Source: Piscicola geometra (lineage: Eukaryota; Annelida; Clitellata; Hirudinida; Piscicolidae). Taken from it: DNA of 64,000 nt. The notes under the pieces were generated by a model that ran no database searches, was not told the origin of the DNA, and was given only the letters and a program-made list of their open reading frames with translations. The position numbers and the translations under genes are program-made. Positions 10,660 through 21,579 of this stretch are shown in pieces. Position 1 is the first letter of the stretch; every line of letters starts with the position of its first letter. The stretch spans positions 4,322,434 to 4,386,433 of the forward strand of contig OX030968.1 in NCBI GenBank assembly GCA_943735955.1, written 5' to 3'.

Positions 10660-10980
10660 CAGCATTTTTGTCGATTGAATTATCATCCAGTTCGTATCGA
10701 CCCAAGAGAAAACACTTTAAGCTTCACTTATGTTAATAATGATGAATTAAAATGAATATTAATAAGCCTGGTGATGCAAGATGTCCATATATGAAGCTTA
10801 TGACAAAAAAGCTCAAAGCTAGGTAATCCGGAAAAAAAATTTTTCTTCATAACCATCCACATGGAAGTGAAGAATTTTCAATTTAACATCCAGCCTCTTG
10901 GGGCAAGAACAGCGAACAAGTCGAGGAAAAAGATGGGACCAAGAGCCAAAAAGATTGTTAGAAAAACAGACACGATAAAT
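10660..10980 (+). pseudogene. MULE-type N-terminal domain relic
   Basis: The block repeats the 7,560-7,900 sequence with more damage: the Tyr codon of the SYVIRK strand is a stop, and the sequence breaks at about 10,885 into unrelated DNA. It follows the foldback element directly, an order also seen at 59,800-60,300. Confidence 0.45.
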
Positions 10981-11399
10981 AGCCAAATTTTGGGTTTTTA
11001 AAAACCAAAGAAAGGGTTTTTTATCCTTAGCACAATGTCTGAAATTGTGCTAAGGTCCGATTCCAAGATAAAAGAGCCTTTTCCTTCATAGCCCTTTCAA
11101 CTTCTTCAACATAATATACTGTTAGTCCTATATAAACTTAAAACAATACAATCTACAGGACACTTTCTCCAATCGTTAAACTTTTTCAGGACTCGATTAA
11201 ATAATTCTGAGTCATTTTTTGTACAGGATTGAAGATTCCTACCAAGACTATTTAGAAAAACTACTAAATATTTCAACAACGTGGGACAAATAGTTCAACA
11301 ACTATTTCATGAATAATATCCCTGGAAATATACTAATAACTTAGGTAATTGGTAGTTAATTAAATATAATCTTCAATCTTGTACAACTTTCGATGGGGA

Positions 11400-11712
11400 G
11401 CCCTTCACTCTGGACGACATACAAAGACCAAGTACTAAGTGATTTTTCGTCCCAGCTTTATTTCTCCTCTTCACACTCCTCTTCTAATTTCATCCAAATC
11501 CCTACTTTCAGGCTATCTCGAGGAGATTCAATAATACCCTTAAACAATCATGGTCTTTCCTCTGCATAAAGCACGCGATACAAGATATGAAAAGATGGCT
11601 CAGGTCCCACGGAGCAGGCTCTTCGGAAGAGTTAGAGTTCTATAAAGCCAATGTGGGAATGTTATTACAACAGAATTCTTAACAGGACTATTTAGGAAAA
11701 ATGGATGATATT
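11400..11712 (+). pseudogene. Unknown repeated ORF, copy 2
   Basis: It contains the longest version of the sequence at 1-159: KHAIQDMKRWLRSHGAGSSE then ELEFYKANVGMLLQQNS. Upstream, open in pieces, is a segment reading DGEPFTLDDIQRPS and later SRRFNNTLKQSW, which may be the earlier part of the same protein. Unassigned. Confidence 0.35.
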
Positions 11713-11739
11713 TTAATAACAGATATGGAAATATTGAAA

Positions 11740-12160
11740 CTAGAAAAACCCATTAATGATTTTTGTCGATTGAATTCTCATCCAGTTCGTATCGAAAAAA
11801 CTTCAAGCTTCACTTATGTTAATAATGATGAATTAAAATGAATATTAATAAGCGTGGTGGATGCAAGATGTCCATATATGTAGCTTATGACAAAGAATCT
11901 CAAAGCTATGTAATCCGGAAAGAAATTGGCTTCATAACCATCCACATGGAAGTGAAGAATTTTCAATTTATAGCTCAGAAAGACGACCAAAGAGATTGTT
12001 AGAGGAACAGACACTATTGATGCAATCTAACGGCGCGAATCCCACACTAATAGCTGATCATTTACAAAGCCAGGGTCTTCAAACAAAACCACAAGATTTT
12101 AGTAATCACATGGACAACAACCGATCAGATAAATCTGCTGAGAAGATTTTCTGACGTAAT
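11740..12160 (+). pseudogene. MULE-type N-terminal domain relic
   Basis: Another copy of the domain: the CKMSIYVAYDK part, the SYVIRKEIGFHNHPHGSEEF part and the NGANPTLIADHLQSQGLQTK part are readable with one frame change between the first and last. It is followed by the PLE motif B fragment, the same order as at 7,629-8,480. Confidence 0.5.
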
Positions 12161-12229
12161 AATGGTTGATGGGACCTACAAGGTTAAATGAAGTTATGCT
12201 AAGATTTTGTAAACAAAATAAACAATTAA

Positions 12230-12425
12230 ACGTACTCTTTCCATCAATCCACACCCCAACCGCTGAGACCCACTCATAATAGACCTACTAAATTCAAAAC
12301 TCAATAATAACTTCTTCCAATTTTCAAATACTAGCTACCAACAAACTAACAGCTGTGCCATGGGCATCAGCACCACCCAGCACTCGCAAACATCTACCTA
12401 CCAACCTTAGACAATAATATAATTA
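12230..12425 (+). pseudogene. PLE reverse transcriptase motif B fragment
   Basis: Reads LNNNFFQF, then SYQQTNSCAMGISTT, the PLE motif B neighbourhood with the conserved Gly replaced by Ser. After it the sequence repeats the block seen at 8,500 and then, from 12,565, the DDLARQFLLYIRT-like sequence that also precedes the PLE N-terminal fragments at about 3,065 and 6,960. Stops occur throughout. Confidence 0.45.
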
Positions 12426-12879
12426 ATAAATACAATCCCATAATTTACAATAGATATATAGACGCAACCCACTGATAAGAATTAACCCATTCAAACCACA
12501 GAGGCTAAGAACATACAGTCCAAGACTACAGAACCTATAGGCTAAAAATTAGAACACCCAGGACAATTACTTCATTTACCTATTAATAAAAAACGATAAG
12601 ACAAAAATACAGCTTCACACAGGACAACCCCTATTCTTATGAAAAAGGTTAGCCTCAATCACAGCTTCCATTAGTGTAATCAATAATAAAGATGACCTTG
12701 CAAGACAATTCCTCCTATACATTAGGACCTAAACAATACACAACAACTCATTCATCCTACACATCCATAAAAACACAACAAAGATACTATCATACGCAAG
12801 AAACACATCACACACTAGCAGACAATTTAAACTCCTTATAGTACCCATACTCAATCAGATAAACTATGAAATACGACAA

Positions 12880-13785
12880 TACCCATCACCAAAGATCACT
12901 TACCACACAGACGTTTTAATTTATGTAAAATAAAGTAAAAACAAAATATGAATATTGAATGCGCGCTGAAATTTTTCCACTAAAAAATGTGTGCCCCTTG
13001 CTTGGACCATATGTGGATCCGCCCCTGCCATACGACCTCCACTAACGAAATACTCACAGCCCTCCCTAATCCTTCCCTAACCCAGGCCAACAGACAAAAA
13101 CACCACGAAACACCCAACAACCACCAGCATCCCACAACAATGACTACAACGAACAGACAACATCCGCAGCTCCAACGCAAACGAACCCCACCATTCTCCT
13201 TGAATTTCACCTAAATAACACACACGTAGCCGTTGCGCAAATAAATCCATAGTATCAACAAACATTTTTAGAAAAGTGTTAATCAAATATAAAAATTCGT
13301 AATGCAACGACTTCCCAGTGAGACGACTTCAACGTAAGGGGTACCGTGTTGTATCCAGTTGGAGAGATCTGTATGGTTCTAGAACAGTCGAAGATGTGAG
13401 GTGTGCCATGTTGTTGCTGGTCTGTCCCGGGAGAGGTTACATCGCCTGTCTGTTGCTGGGGCTGCCGAAGTGTGGAGGGTCATTCATGTTGAGATTTTGA
13501 ATTTCTGTAGAAGCTTGCTTTGGAAAATGCACGTGTAGAGTGGTAGCGTCTGAAACATTTGCGAAGCTGGTTGTTAATCGTGGGCGTATTTGAGTAAACT
13601 TTACTTAGTATAGGCCAATCCAAGCAAGTTTATTCGAAAAAATCTTTGCCATTGTATTAAAATTTAAAATAACTGCTGAGTCACCAAAAGAACGAAACGT
13701 GAGAAGAAAGAAAAGCCCGCGAGAAACTCGTATATATAGGCGAGCGGAGACTTTATGACGTCCAAACGACTATAATCTTTGTATA
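12880..13785. other. No gene recognised
   Basis: Opposing open frames of 75-102 codons occur here, but none has a recognisable domain. The stretch is richer in G and C than its surroundings and could hide a degraded element; I see nothing firm in it. Confidence 0.3.
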
Positions 13786-14175
13786 ACGAGTATAACTTAT
13801 ATATAACGAGTATAACTTATATATAACGAGTATAACCTAATTATAACTAGCATTTTATAGAACTATAAAACTTATATAGAACTATAAAACTTATATAGAA
13901 CTATAAAACTTATATAGAACTATAAAACTTATATAGAACTATAAAACTTATATAGAACTATAAAACTTATATAGAACTATAAAACTTATTTAGAACTACA
14001 AAACTTATATATAACGTGTATTACCTTTATATAACGTGTATAACTTATATATAACGAGTAAAACTTACATACAACGAGTGAACTTTCATAAAACGAAGAT
14101 AACTTATATATAACGAGTATAACTTTTATCTAACGAGTATAACATCTATACCGTGGATAAGTTATATACAACGAG
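13780..14175 (+). repeat. 19/20-bp tandem repeat array
   Basis: Two related units alternate: a 19-bp unit AGAACTATAAAACTTATAT repeated about seven times in the centre, flanked on both sides by degenerate copies of a 20-bp unit ATAACGAGTATAACTTATAT. The array stops just before the target duplication of the hAT element. Confidence 0.9.
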
Positions 14176-14379
14176 GATAACTTAGAACAGTGTTTTCCAA
14201 CCTTTTTCAGTGTTGGTCTCCCTAAAAAAGTCCTAATGGTAACTTGGCCTCCCCAAATCCCGTCGTCACTAATTGGGACAAAAAATTAATTTGTTATAAC
14301 AATTTTTATTCAAAAAGATTTAATTAAAATTAGCATTGTTCATAATAATAAGGTTCTATGTAAGGTTTTTTAATTAATA

Positions 14380-14880
14380 AAATGTTATTAATAGTAATAA
14401 TTGTCGTTTTTGTATAGCGCCTGGGCACGCAACTGAAGCGCTCTCACTACGTCGTAATGCAATAAAGAAATAAAAATAATCATCATAGTAATGTTATTAA
14501 AAAGAAGACAAAGAATAGCATGGAGTAATTATTATGAGTGATAAGCTAAGTTAAAATAATGAGTTTTCAGTTTGGCTTTGAAAGTCGAAAATTGGTTGAT
14601 GTTGCGAAGTGCAGGTGGAAGGGCATTCCAAGTTGTTGGAGCTGCGTGACGGAATGCTCTTTTTGAGATGTTGTTTGTAGTGGATTCTTGGTTGAGAAGA
14701 AGAAGAGAAGATGAACGCAGTTGTTTATTTGATGTTTTGTTAGTTATGAGTTTGCTGAGATATGACGGTATTGAAGTTTGAAGAATTTTGAATGTAGTGA
14801 TGGCTAATTGAAGGATATTCGAAAATCTATAGGAAGCCAATGAAGTTTTATAAGATTATCACTTGATGACTGAACAAGGT
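14380..14880 (-). mobile_element. LINE 3' fragment nested in the hAT element
   Basis: The minus-strand frame 14,840-14,532 contains SKRAFRHAAPTTWNALPPAL then FKAKLKTHYFNLAY, the C-terminal end typical of CR1/L2/Rex-like LINEs. It is followed by a 3' UTR with GCGCTATACAAAAACGAC and AT-rich tail sequence at about 14,340-14,420. The insertion lies between the transposase C-terminus and the left terminus of the hAT. The upstream part is lost (5' truncation), the normal outcome of incomplete target-primed reverse transcription. Confidence 0.75.
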
Positions 14881-14917
14881 GATGGCCTGGGTAATCACAA
14901 TTGAGTGTTATTGAAGC

Positions 14918-16688
14918 TTAATGAGATGATTCTTGCTGTTTTCCATCACAGAGAAGATGAAGTCGAGGTTCTGTATTAGAAAGAGATACCCTCATATCAT
15001 TCGAGGCATCCAATCTATTTCTATCTTTAGTCTTGATAGATACTAATGTAGAAAACCCTTTTTCACATAAGTAGGTGGTCGAAAATGGAATCAGAGCTGC
15101 CATGGCTTTTTAAAATAAATTTGGGTATATTTCTTTCAGACTGCACCAAAACTCTGCCAATCCTTTGGAATTGAATTCAGCTTTTCCCAACTCTTTTGAT
15201 CGAAGATCAATTAAATCTTCCCTTATTTCTTCTTCATCAGCAACACTATCCAAGCCAATAATGAACGGATTTCGTATCCAAAGATTATTTTCCAAATTTT
15301 TAGTATCAAATTTTTAGTTGGAGAATTGTGATATGTTGTATAATTTCTTTTTTTATTTCAACAGGCATTGATTTGTTTCCACTGCTACTTATAAGATCAG
15401 CTAGGTATGGAAAATTTGCAAGGTTTTCAGCTTCTACTCTTCTTTTGTACAATGAAAGCTTATTTAAAAATCCTACTAATTTTTCATTGGCGTCGATTAT
15501 TGTCATTTCTGGTCCTTGCAAACAAAGATTAAATTCATTTAAGAGTGTGAACAGATCAGCTAAATATGCCATATTAACTATGAAATCAGTCTTCTCAAAG
15601 TCACCTGCTAACGTTTTTTTTTCTTGCAAAAAAGAAGACACCTCATCATTCAGGTCCATTAGTCTTGAAAATACCTTTCCTTTGCTTAACCACCTGACTT
15701 CTGTGTAGTATAGCAAGACATCGTATTCAGAACCAAGTTCTTGGCATACAACTTTGAGTAAACGATGGTTTACTGCTCTTGATCGTATAAAATTGACTAT
15801 TTTGATCGCTGTAGACATGACAGACTGAAGCTTTGCTGGTAATGTCTTCACAGCTAGAGCATGGCGATGGAGCATGCAATGAGTTACAAGTGTCTGTGGA
15901 GAATTAACTTTGATTAAGGCAGCCAATCCAGATTTGTTACCTAACATACTTGGTGCTCCATCAGTACAGACTGAATGTAATTTTGTCAACCAACTAAATT
16001 CATTTCTTTCAAAGAAAGTTGCAATCATTTGAAAAACATCTGCAGCTTTACTAGTTGTCTGAATTGGTTGGAAAAATAAAAATTCTTCTTTAATTTTAAA
16101 ATTACCTACATAACGAACATACACTAAAAGCTGGCAACACATTGATACATCTGTGGTTTCATCAAGTTGCATACCAAAATTAAAAGGACTACTTTTCAGT
16201 TCTGACATAACTTGGTCCAAGATATCATTTGAAAGATCTGCTATTCTGGAACAAATAACATTATTAGGAAGTGGAATTTCTTCAACCTGTTTTCTTTTTT
16301 TTTTCAAGAATTAACTCCACCATTTCAAGTGCACAGGGTTTTATTGAGGTTTCTCCAATTGTATGTGGTTTTCTTTTTTTGGCAATCAAATAGGCAACTT
16401 TGTAAGAAGCCTCAAGAAGTGGTTTCTTTAGTTGAGCAAATCCAACATTTTTTAATGGTCCAGTGACTTGAAATCTAGCTCGCTTCAGTTTGAAGGTATC
16501 CAGGTTGTCGTTGACATTTCCAGATGTTTGGTTTCTAAGTGGTGGCGTAACTTTGCTGGTCTCATTCTGTCATTACAATATACTGCTCCGCATAAGAAAC
16601 ATTGTGGCTTTTCAGTGCCATCTTTTTCAGTAATAGTCGTGAATCCAAACGCAACGTAGGTTTCGTCATAGCAACGTTTTTTCGACAT
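14918..16688 (-). pseudogene. hAT transposase (ZBED5-like), frameshifted
   Basis: Reading leftward: a BED zinc finger at 16,688-16,485 (CFLCGAVYCN then RHHLETKH, the C2H2 set); a basic linker; the RNase-H-like catalytic region at 16,307-15,306 with NFGMQLDETTDVS (first Asp), CTDGAPSMLG (second Asp), HCMLHRHALA and RWLSKGKVFSRL; and the C-terminal dimerisation region at 15,103-14,918 with ALIPFSTTYLCEKGFSTLVSIK. Lesions: a frame change near 16,490, another in an A-run near 16,300, one near 15,300, and a stop at 15,110. Full-length relatives have about 600 residues, so all domains are present but the gene is dead. Confidence 0.9.
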
Positions 16689-17156
16689 TATTGAAAACTG
16701 AAAATGAAAAAAAAAACACATATTTTAAAAAGAACTGAAATAATTAAAAACACGAATATAAATTACCAGTTATGTTAGAAACAGCAGACCAAATTTTTTA
16801 GTTAATTTATTCAATTAATTGTCTTTTTTTATTAATTTTATTGAAAAAGAAACTCATGCAGGGTATCTCAAAAAACGCGACAGAAAGAAAATGAGGGATT
16901 TATGAAAACAGAAATGTGCAAATCATTATTCAAATAAATACAATATGGAAAGCCGTTACGCAAAAACAATTTTCATATAGTATTCAGAAAATCGTTATTA
17001 GCATTATTAAAATTTTGTGATTTAACAAAACTTTATAAAATTATATAAATTTATAAAATACATGTAAATAGAAAACCTTAGTTGGCCTCCCCTAAAAGAT
17101 CATTCGGCCTCCCTAAGGGAGGCCAGCCCCACCGGTTGGGAAACCCTGACTTAGAA

Positions 17157-19200
17157 GAAAGTAGGGATTTATGGAATACCATTTAAATTTTTTGAAATAA
17201 CGTAATTAGATTTAGGAGAAATAATATTTGAAGCTTTATTAGTACATAATATAATTAAACGTAATAATAAGCCATTTTTTGAAATTGATTTAGTTATTTT
17301 TCTATATGACTTTTTTTTCTTCGAAAGTTTTGCAAATGGAGGCTGATAAAAAATAGTGTAATGAGACATCGGTGGTTGAAATTACATAAAAAGCAATAAG
17401 ACGTCAAAAAACTTGCATTATTTTTCGAAAATTGAGTTATCTTACGTATTAGCTTAAATTTCTTCATTAGAAGGTTTTCAGCAAGTGGGATTTCCAAAAA
17501 ACGATTAATACCTCTTTTTTAAGCTTTAGAAAAATATTTTTATAGTTAAAATATTTGGAGCTGTCAAAGCGTTGGTTAGATTTATGAGCATGTAAGTGTC
17601 AGAGACAAAGATATTCCAGTCGTTGAAATCATTCAAGTTTTAGTTTCCTCAATTTTTATTCCTTTCTATATAGTTTTATAAAGATAAAAATTATAAATCT
17701 ATAAATTAATTTGATTCGATAAGAGTTAAAATTAAACTTTAAAATTTTATTTCATTTGTCGAGATTTTTACTTTTTAAATTTCATCTTAGAAAAGTATTT
17801 AAGTAATTAGATTCAGTGTTCAAGAATCTTGGTTTGCGCAACTTCAAAAAATTCATTAATTATAATGAGTTTATTCAAACAAACAAGATCATTATATTCA
17901 TTGGTGGTCCTAATGGATTTGTACTTTCACTGCTAAAATAAGATTGAAACTTTATAATTATGGCACGAAAATTGTTCATATCAATTTTGTGTGAAGCTGT
18001 ATTTTGTGTTTATTTTATTTACGAAGCTGAGTTCATTAAACGATTATATTAAACTCGTTTGGCTGAAAGGCACTTCGCTAAAAGAAAACAAAAACCAACT
18101 GACGCCTCAAAATGATTGGAGGAGACGACCATCTACTTGCTTTAACACATTCAAACCCACTTCCAAGGCAATCACATTAGTAGGGGGTGTTGCATAAGAA
18201 AGCAAAAAATCGAAAAATTTGAAATTCGTTACGTCCACTTGAAGTATGGTTCACTAGGTTATTTCATGAATATTTAATATTGGAACTTCGTACTTTTGAT
18301 GAAACCCACCCCCACACCCAAAAAACTAAATGGAAGACTTAGTCTTATGCCTCAGCGTTTTCAAGTAAAAATAAATCATTAGATAATTAAATCATCTAAA
18401 ATTCTACTTAATATAAAATAATATTATAAATATTAGAAAAAAATATTTGTGCCACTCACACTACACTGAGCTTCAGCAGGGGAATGAATAAAGTTATGCA
18501 ATTCGTTGAAACGGATATAAAGATATATCAGTTTTAAAAAGTTTTATGGTGGAAATAAACGGTTAGATGTCTTATTTATTATTTCATTAAGTGTACTTCT
18601 ATTGCAGATGACTTCAACGAATCCACCGAAGAAAAAAGTATTTAATCAGCTCGTTTATGTTTTTACAAAAAATTCAAAATCTTGAAGTTTTAAAAACAAA
18701 ATGAATGCCGAAGTATTTTATAAATTGTTTAAAACGCTGGTTTAAACACCGGAAAGATTCATGAAATGATGAAAGAGAAGTACTGAGTTTCAGATGACTG
18801 GGGTCAAGAGTTCAGCAGCTCGATGGTTCGGAACATATTCGAAAGACTATGAATAATGAAGTCATTAATTGGTTAGAAAATGCATATGTATAATATACAG
18901 TGATGGGCAACTAACTAAATATTTTAAGTTAAACTATAACTATTTTTCAACTAAAAATAAGTAGTTTAATTAATAGATATAAACTTATTTTTGAGAATAG
19001 TTAACTATGAAAAAGGAGAGTGTATTGGGATGGTGAGAACAGAAAAATAATGTAACTTGAGAGTGTTTATAGTAGCAGTAGTAATAGTGGAGAGATGGTG
19101 GTTATAGCCGGCGTGGTGGTCGTAGTAGTTGTAGTTATATAAAGGGTGGCAAAGATAATGGTTTTAGGTGTGATGGTAGTAGTTGTAGTTATACAAATGG
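17157..19200. other. AT-rich DNA without recognisable genes
   Basis: No domain or clear repeat is seen. At 18,600-18,890 a broken frame faintly resembles the helix-turn-helix start of a mariner-type transposase (HEMMKEKY, then SSSMVRNIFERL), but the evidence is weak. At 18,901 a CAGTGATGGGCAAC sequence resembles a hAT terminus; no partner end was found. Confidence 0.3.
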
Positions 19201-19556
19201 TGGAAAAAGTGGCATAGTATTAGTAGAGGGGGTGGAAACTACAGAGGGGGGGGGTGAAGGTTGGCTGGCATGGCATCTCTCTGCAGTTATTTGTGACTTT
19301 GCAATCGCTTTCTTCAAGCCCCGTCATAAAGTACATCGAACAAGAGCAATAATAATAATATTGTATAATAACATAAAAAATAAAAATAATATTAACAGCC
19401 TTAGTGATAAAGATACAAATGGGAATAGATTCAAATATAAATAATGATAAGAACCTTGACAATGCCAATAAGAAAATGAAAACAATTGTTGCAAGTGGGT
19501 GGTAGTGATGGGGATTACATGCCTTCAATAAAATTCTGCTATCGTTTTGATAAGAA

Positions 19557-19737
<181 letters not shown>

Positions 19738-19789
19738 TTGCATATGTGAAAGGGTGAAGAAAACTTGCGTGTTGGAAAGTGTAACAAAG

Positions 19790-19880
19790 AGGTTTTTTTT
19801 CCGGGAGGCTTTTTGTAGAAGGTATTTTATCCGAAGGCTTTTTGTCCGAGAGGCTTTTTGTCCGTTTCCCGGATAAAAGA
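19790..19880 (-). repeat. 15/16-bp-periodic GGA(C/G)AAAAAGCCTC module, inverted copy
   Basis: On the minus strand this reads as repeats of a unit close to CGGACAAAAAGCCTC, including the distinctive GGATAAAATACCTTCTAC. Copies in the opposite orientation lie at 25,225-25,345 and 29,717-29,830. All three lie next to simple-sequence arrays. Confidence 0.8.
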
Positions 19881-19929
19881 TAACTAAAAAATGAAAAGAA
19901 AAATGTTTAACGAAGCTTTAAATCTAGTT

Positions 19930-20695
19930 CAATGAATCTGATGCCTGAGAAGTGGATGTGGATTGAAAGTGGATTAAGTTGAAATATTTGATTAATTGAT
20001 GCATGCATGCATGCCTAAGAAGGGTGAGAAGGAAATATAAGTAATAGCAACAAAAACAACAAAATTTGAAAAACAACAAAAACAATAGAAAAAAACAACA
20101 ACAAAAACAATAGAAAAAAAACAACAACAAAAACAATAGAAAAAAAACAACAGTAACATTAGAAAAAAAAGCAGAATATTTACATGAGTAGAACGAAAAA
20201 GAACAAGAGATAGAGAGAGATAGGAAAAGTAATTGGAGTGGAAAGAAGAAGGAAGAAACAAAAGGTTTATAAAAGCACATAAACAAACAGTGAAGCAGAC
20301 AGTAAAACAGACAGACATAGAGAGAGACGGTCACAGAGAGACTCGGAGGCGGAGAGGCAGAGAGACGGAGTAGAAGTGAAAACAATGATGATATTTGAGC
20401 CCCTTCATCTTCAAAGCTCTATTATTAATCGAAATGACCGTACTGCACACATAAACACGTACATATACGCACATACACACAAAAATAAATACATACATGC
20501 ACAGACATTCACGCACGTATTTAGACACATACACATACACGCACGTATTTAGACACATGGAAAAACAAACACGCACAAAAACACATCTATTCATTCATCC
20601 AACTAGTTTGAGAAAAGATTATAAGCTGATGCCTTTCAAAACATGCACCCATGCATCCTTCCATTCATTCGTCCATCCATCAATCTAACCATCTA
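19930..20695. repeat. Low-complexity A/C-rich and purine-rich tracts
   Basis: A run of AACAA/AAACAACA units, an AGAGA-rich stretch (20,205-20,365) and a CACATACACGCACGTATTTAGA repeat (20,455-20,560). The long open frames here are compositional. No gene recognised. Confidence 0.7.
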
Positions 20696-20697
20696 CC

Positions 20698-20935
20698 TTT
20701 TTATCCTTTATTCACCATTTATTCACCATTTATTCACCATTTATTCACCATTTATTCACCATTTATTCACCATTTATTCACCATTTATTCACCATTTTAT
20801 CACCATTTATTCACCATTTATTCACCATTTATTCACCATTTTATCACCATTTATTCACCATTTATTCACCATTTTATCACCATTTTATCACCATTTTATC
20901 ACCATTTTATCACGATTTATTCACAATTTATCTAC
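20698..20935 (+). repeat. 12-bp tandem repeat TTATTCACCATT
   Basis: About twenty copies, some with TTTTATCACCAT replacing the consensus. It grades into CATCCATCTACC-like repeats to about 21,140. Confidence 0.95.
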
Positions 20936-21199
20936 CCATCCATTCCCCCATCCATTCACCTTTCCATCTATCCATAACTCATCCATCTACCCATTTATCT
21001 ATAAATCTACCCATTTACCTGACCACCCATCTACTCATCCATTCATCTACCCATCTATCTATCCATTTATCTACCCATTCTTCTAGCTATAAATCCATCA
21101 ACTTATCCTCACATCCATCCATCCATCCACTAACATTAACATTAACAGTCATCCATCCAGAAAACAAATCTTCATCCCATTTCTCCTTTATTGACTCAT

Positions 21200-21455
21200 C
21201 TGGCACACCAGTAATGATGCTGATGATGGTAATGGTGATGATGACGATGAAAGTGTTACTAGTGCTAATGATAGAAATGATAATGGTGATGATGGTGATG
21301 ATGGAGATGGTGATGATGAAGATGGTGATGATGGAGATGGTGATGATGGAGATGGTGATGATTATGAAAGTAATGATGATGATGCTGAAAAGGGTAATAA
21401 TGATGCTTATGATGAGGATGATGATGATGATGAAATGGGTAACAAAGCCGATGAT
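21200..21455 (+). repeat. GATGAT/GATGGT simple repeat
   Basis: Degenerate GAT-based triplet repeat with some hexamer phasing (GGTGATGATGGAGAT). Frames through it are Met-rich artefacts. Confidence 0.9.
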
Positions 21456-21579
21456 TATGATTATTTTCTTATAGGACGGAGGAGGAGAATGTGTGATTAA
21501 TGTTGTTGTGAGAAGTGCATGGGATGGATGGATGTGGGATAAGAGTGATGGAAGGTATGTGGGATGGATGTATGGTAGA

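Larger units (their letters stand above)
14188..17148 (-). mobile_element. hAT DNA transposon (ZBED5/Buster-like), about 3 kb, with 8-bp TSD
   Basis: The ends read CAGTGTTTTCCAACC on the left and GGTTGGGAAACCCTG on the right, imperfect terminal inverted repeats. They are flanked by a perfect 8-bp target duplication ACTTAGAA (14,180-14,187 and 17,149-17,156), the size hAT transposases make. Inside, on the minus strand, is a degraded transposase gene (14,918-16,688). A LINE 3' end has inserted near the left terminus. The subterminal GGCCTCCCTAA motif is palindromic and occurs in some form at both ends. Confidence 0.93.

Noticed and set aside
18600..18890. Mariner transposase N-terminus
   Set aside because: Only two short weak matches in a broken frame; kept as a remark, not as a feature.
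21200..21455. CTGATGA occurrences in GAT repeats as further hammerhead cores
   Set aside because: No GAAA at a suitable distance and no stems; chance matches in the simple repeat.
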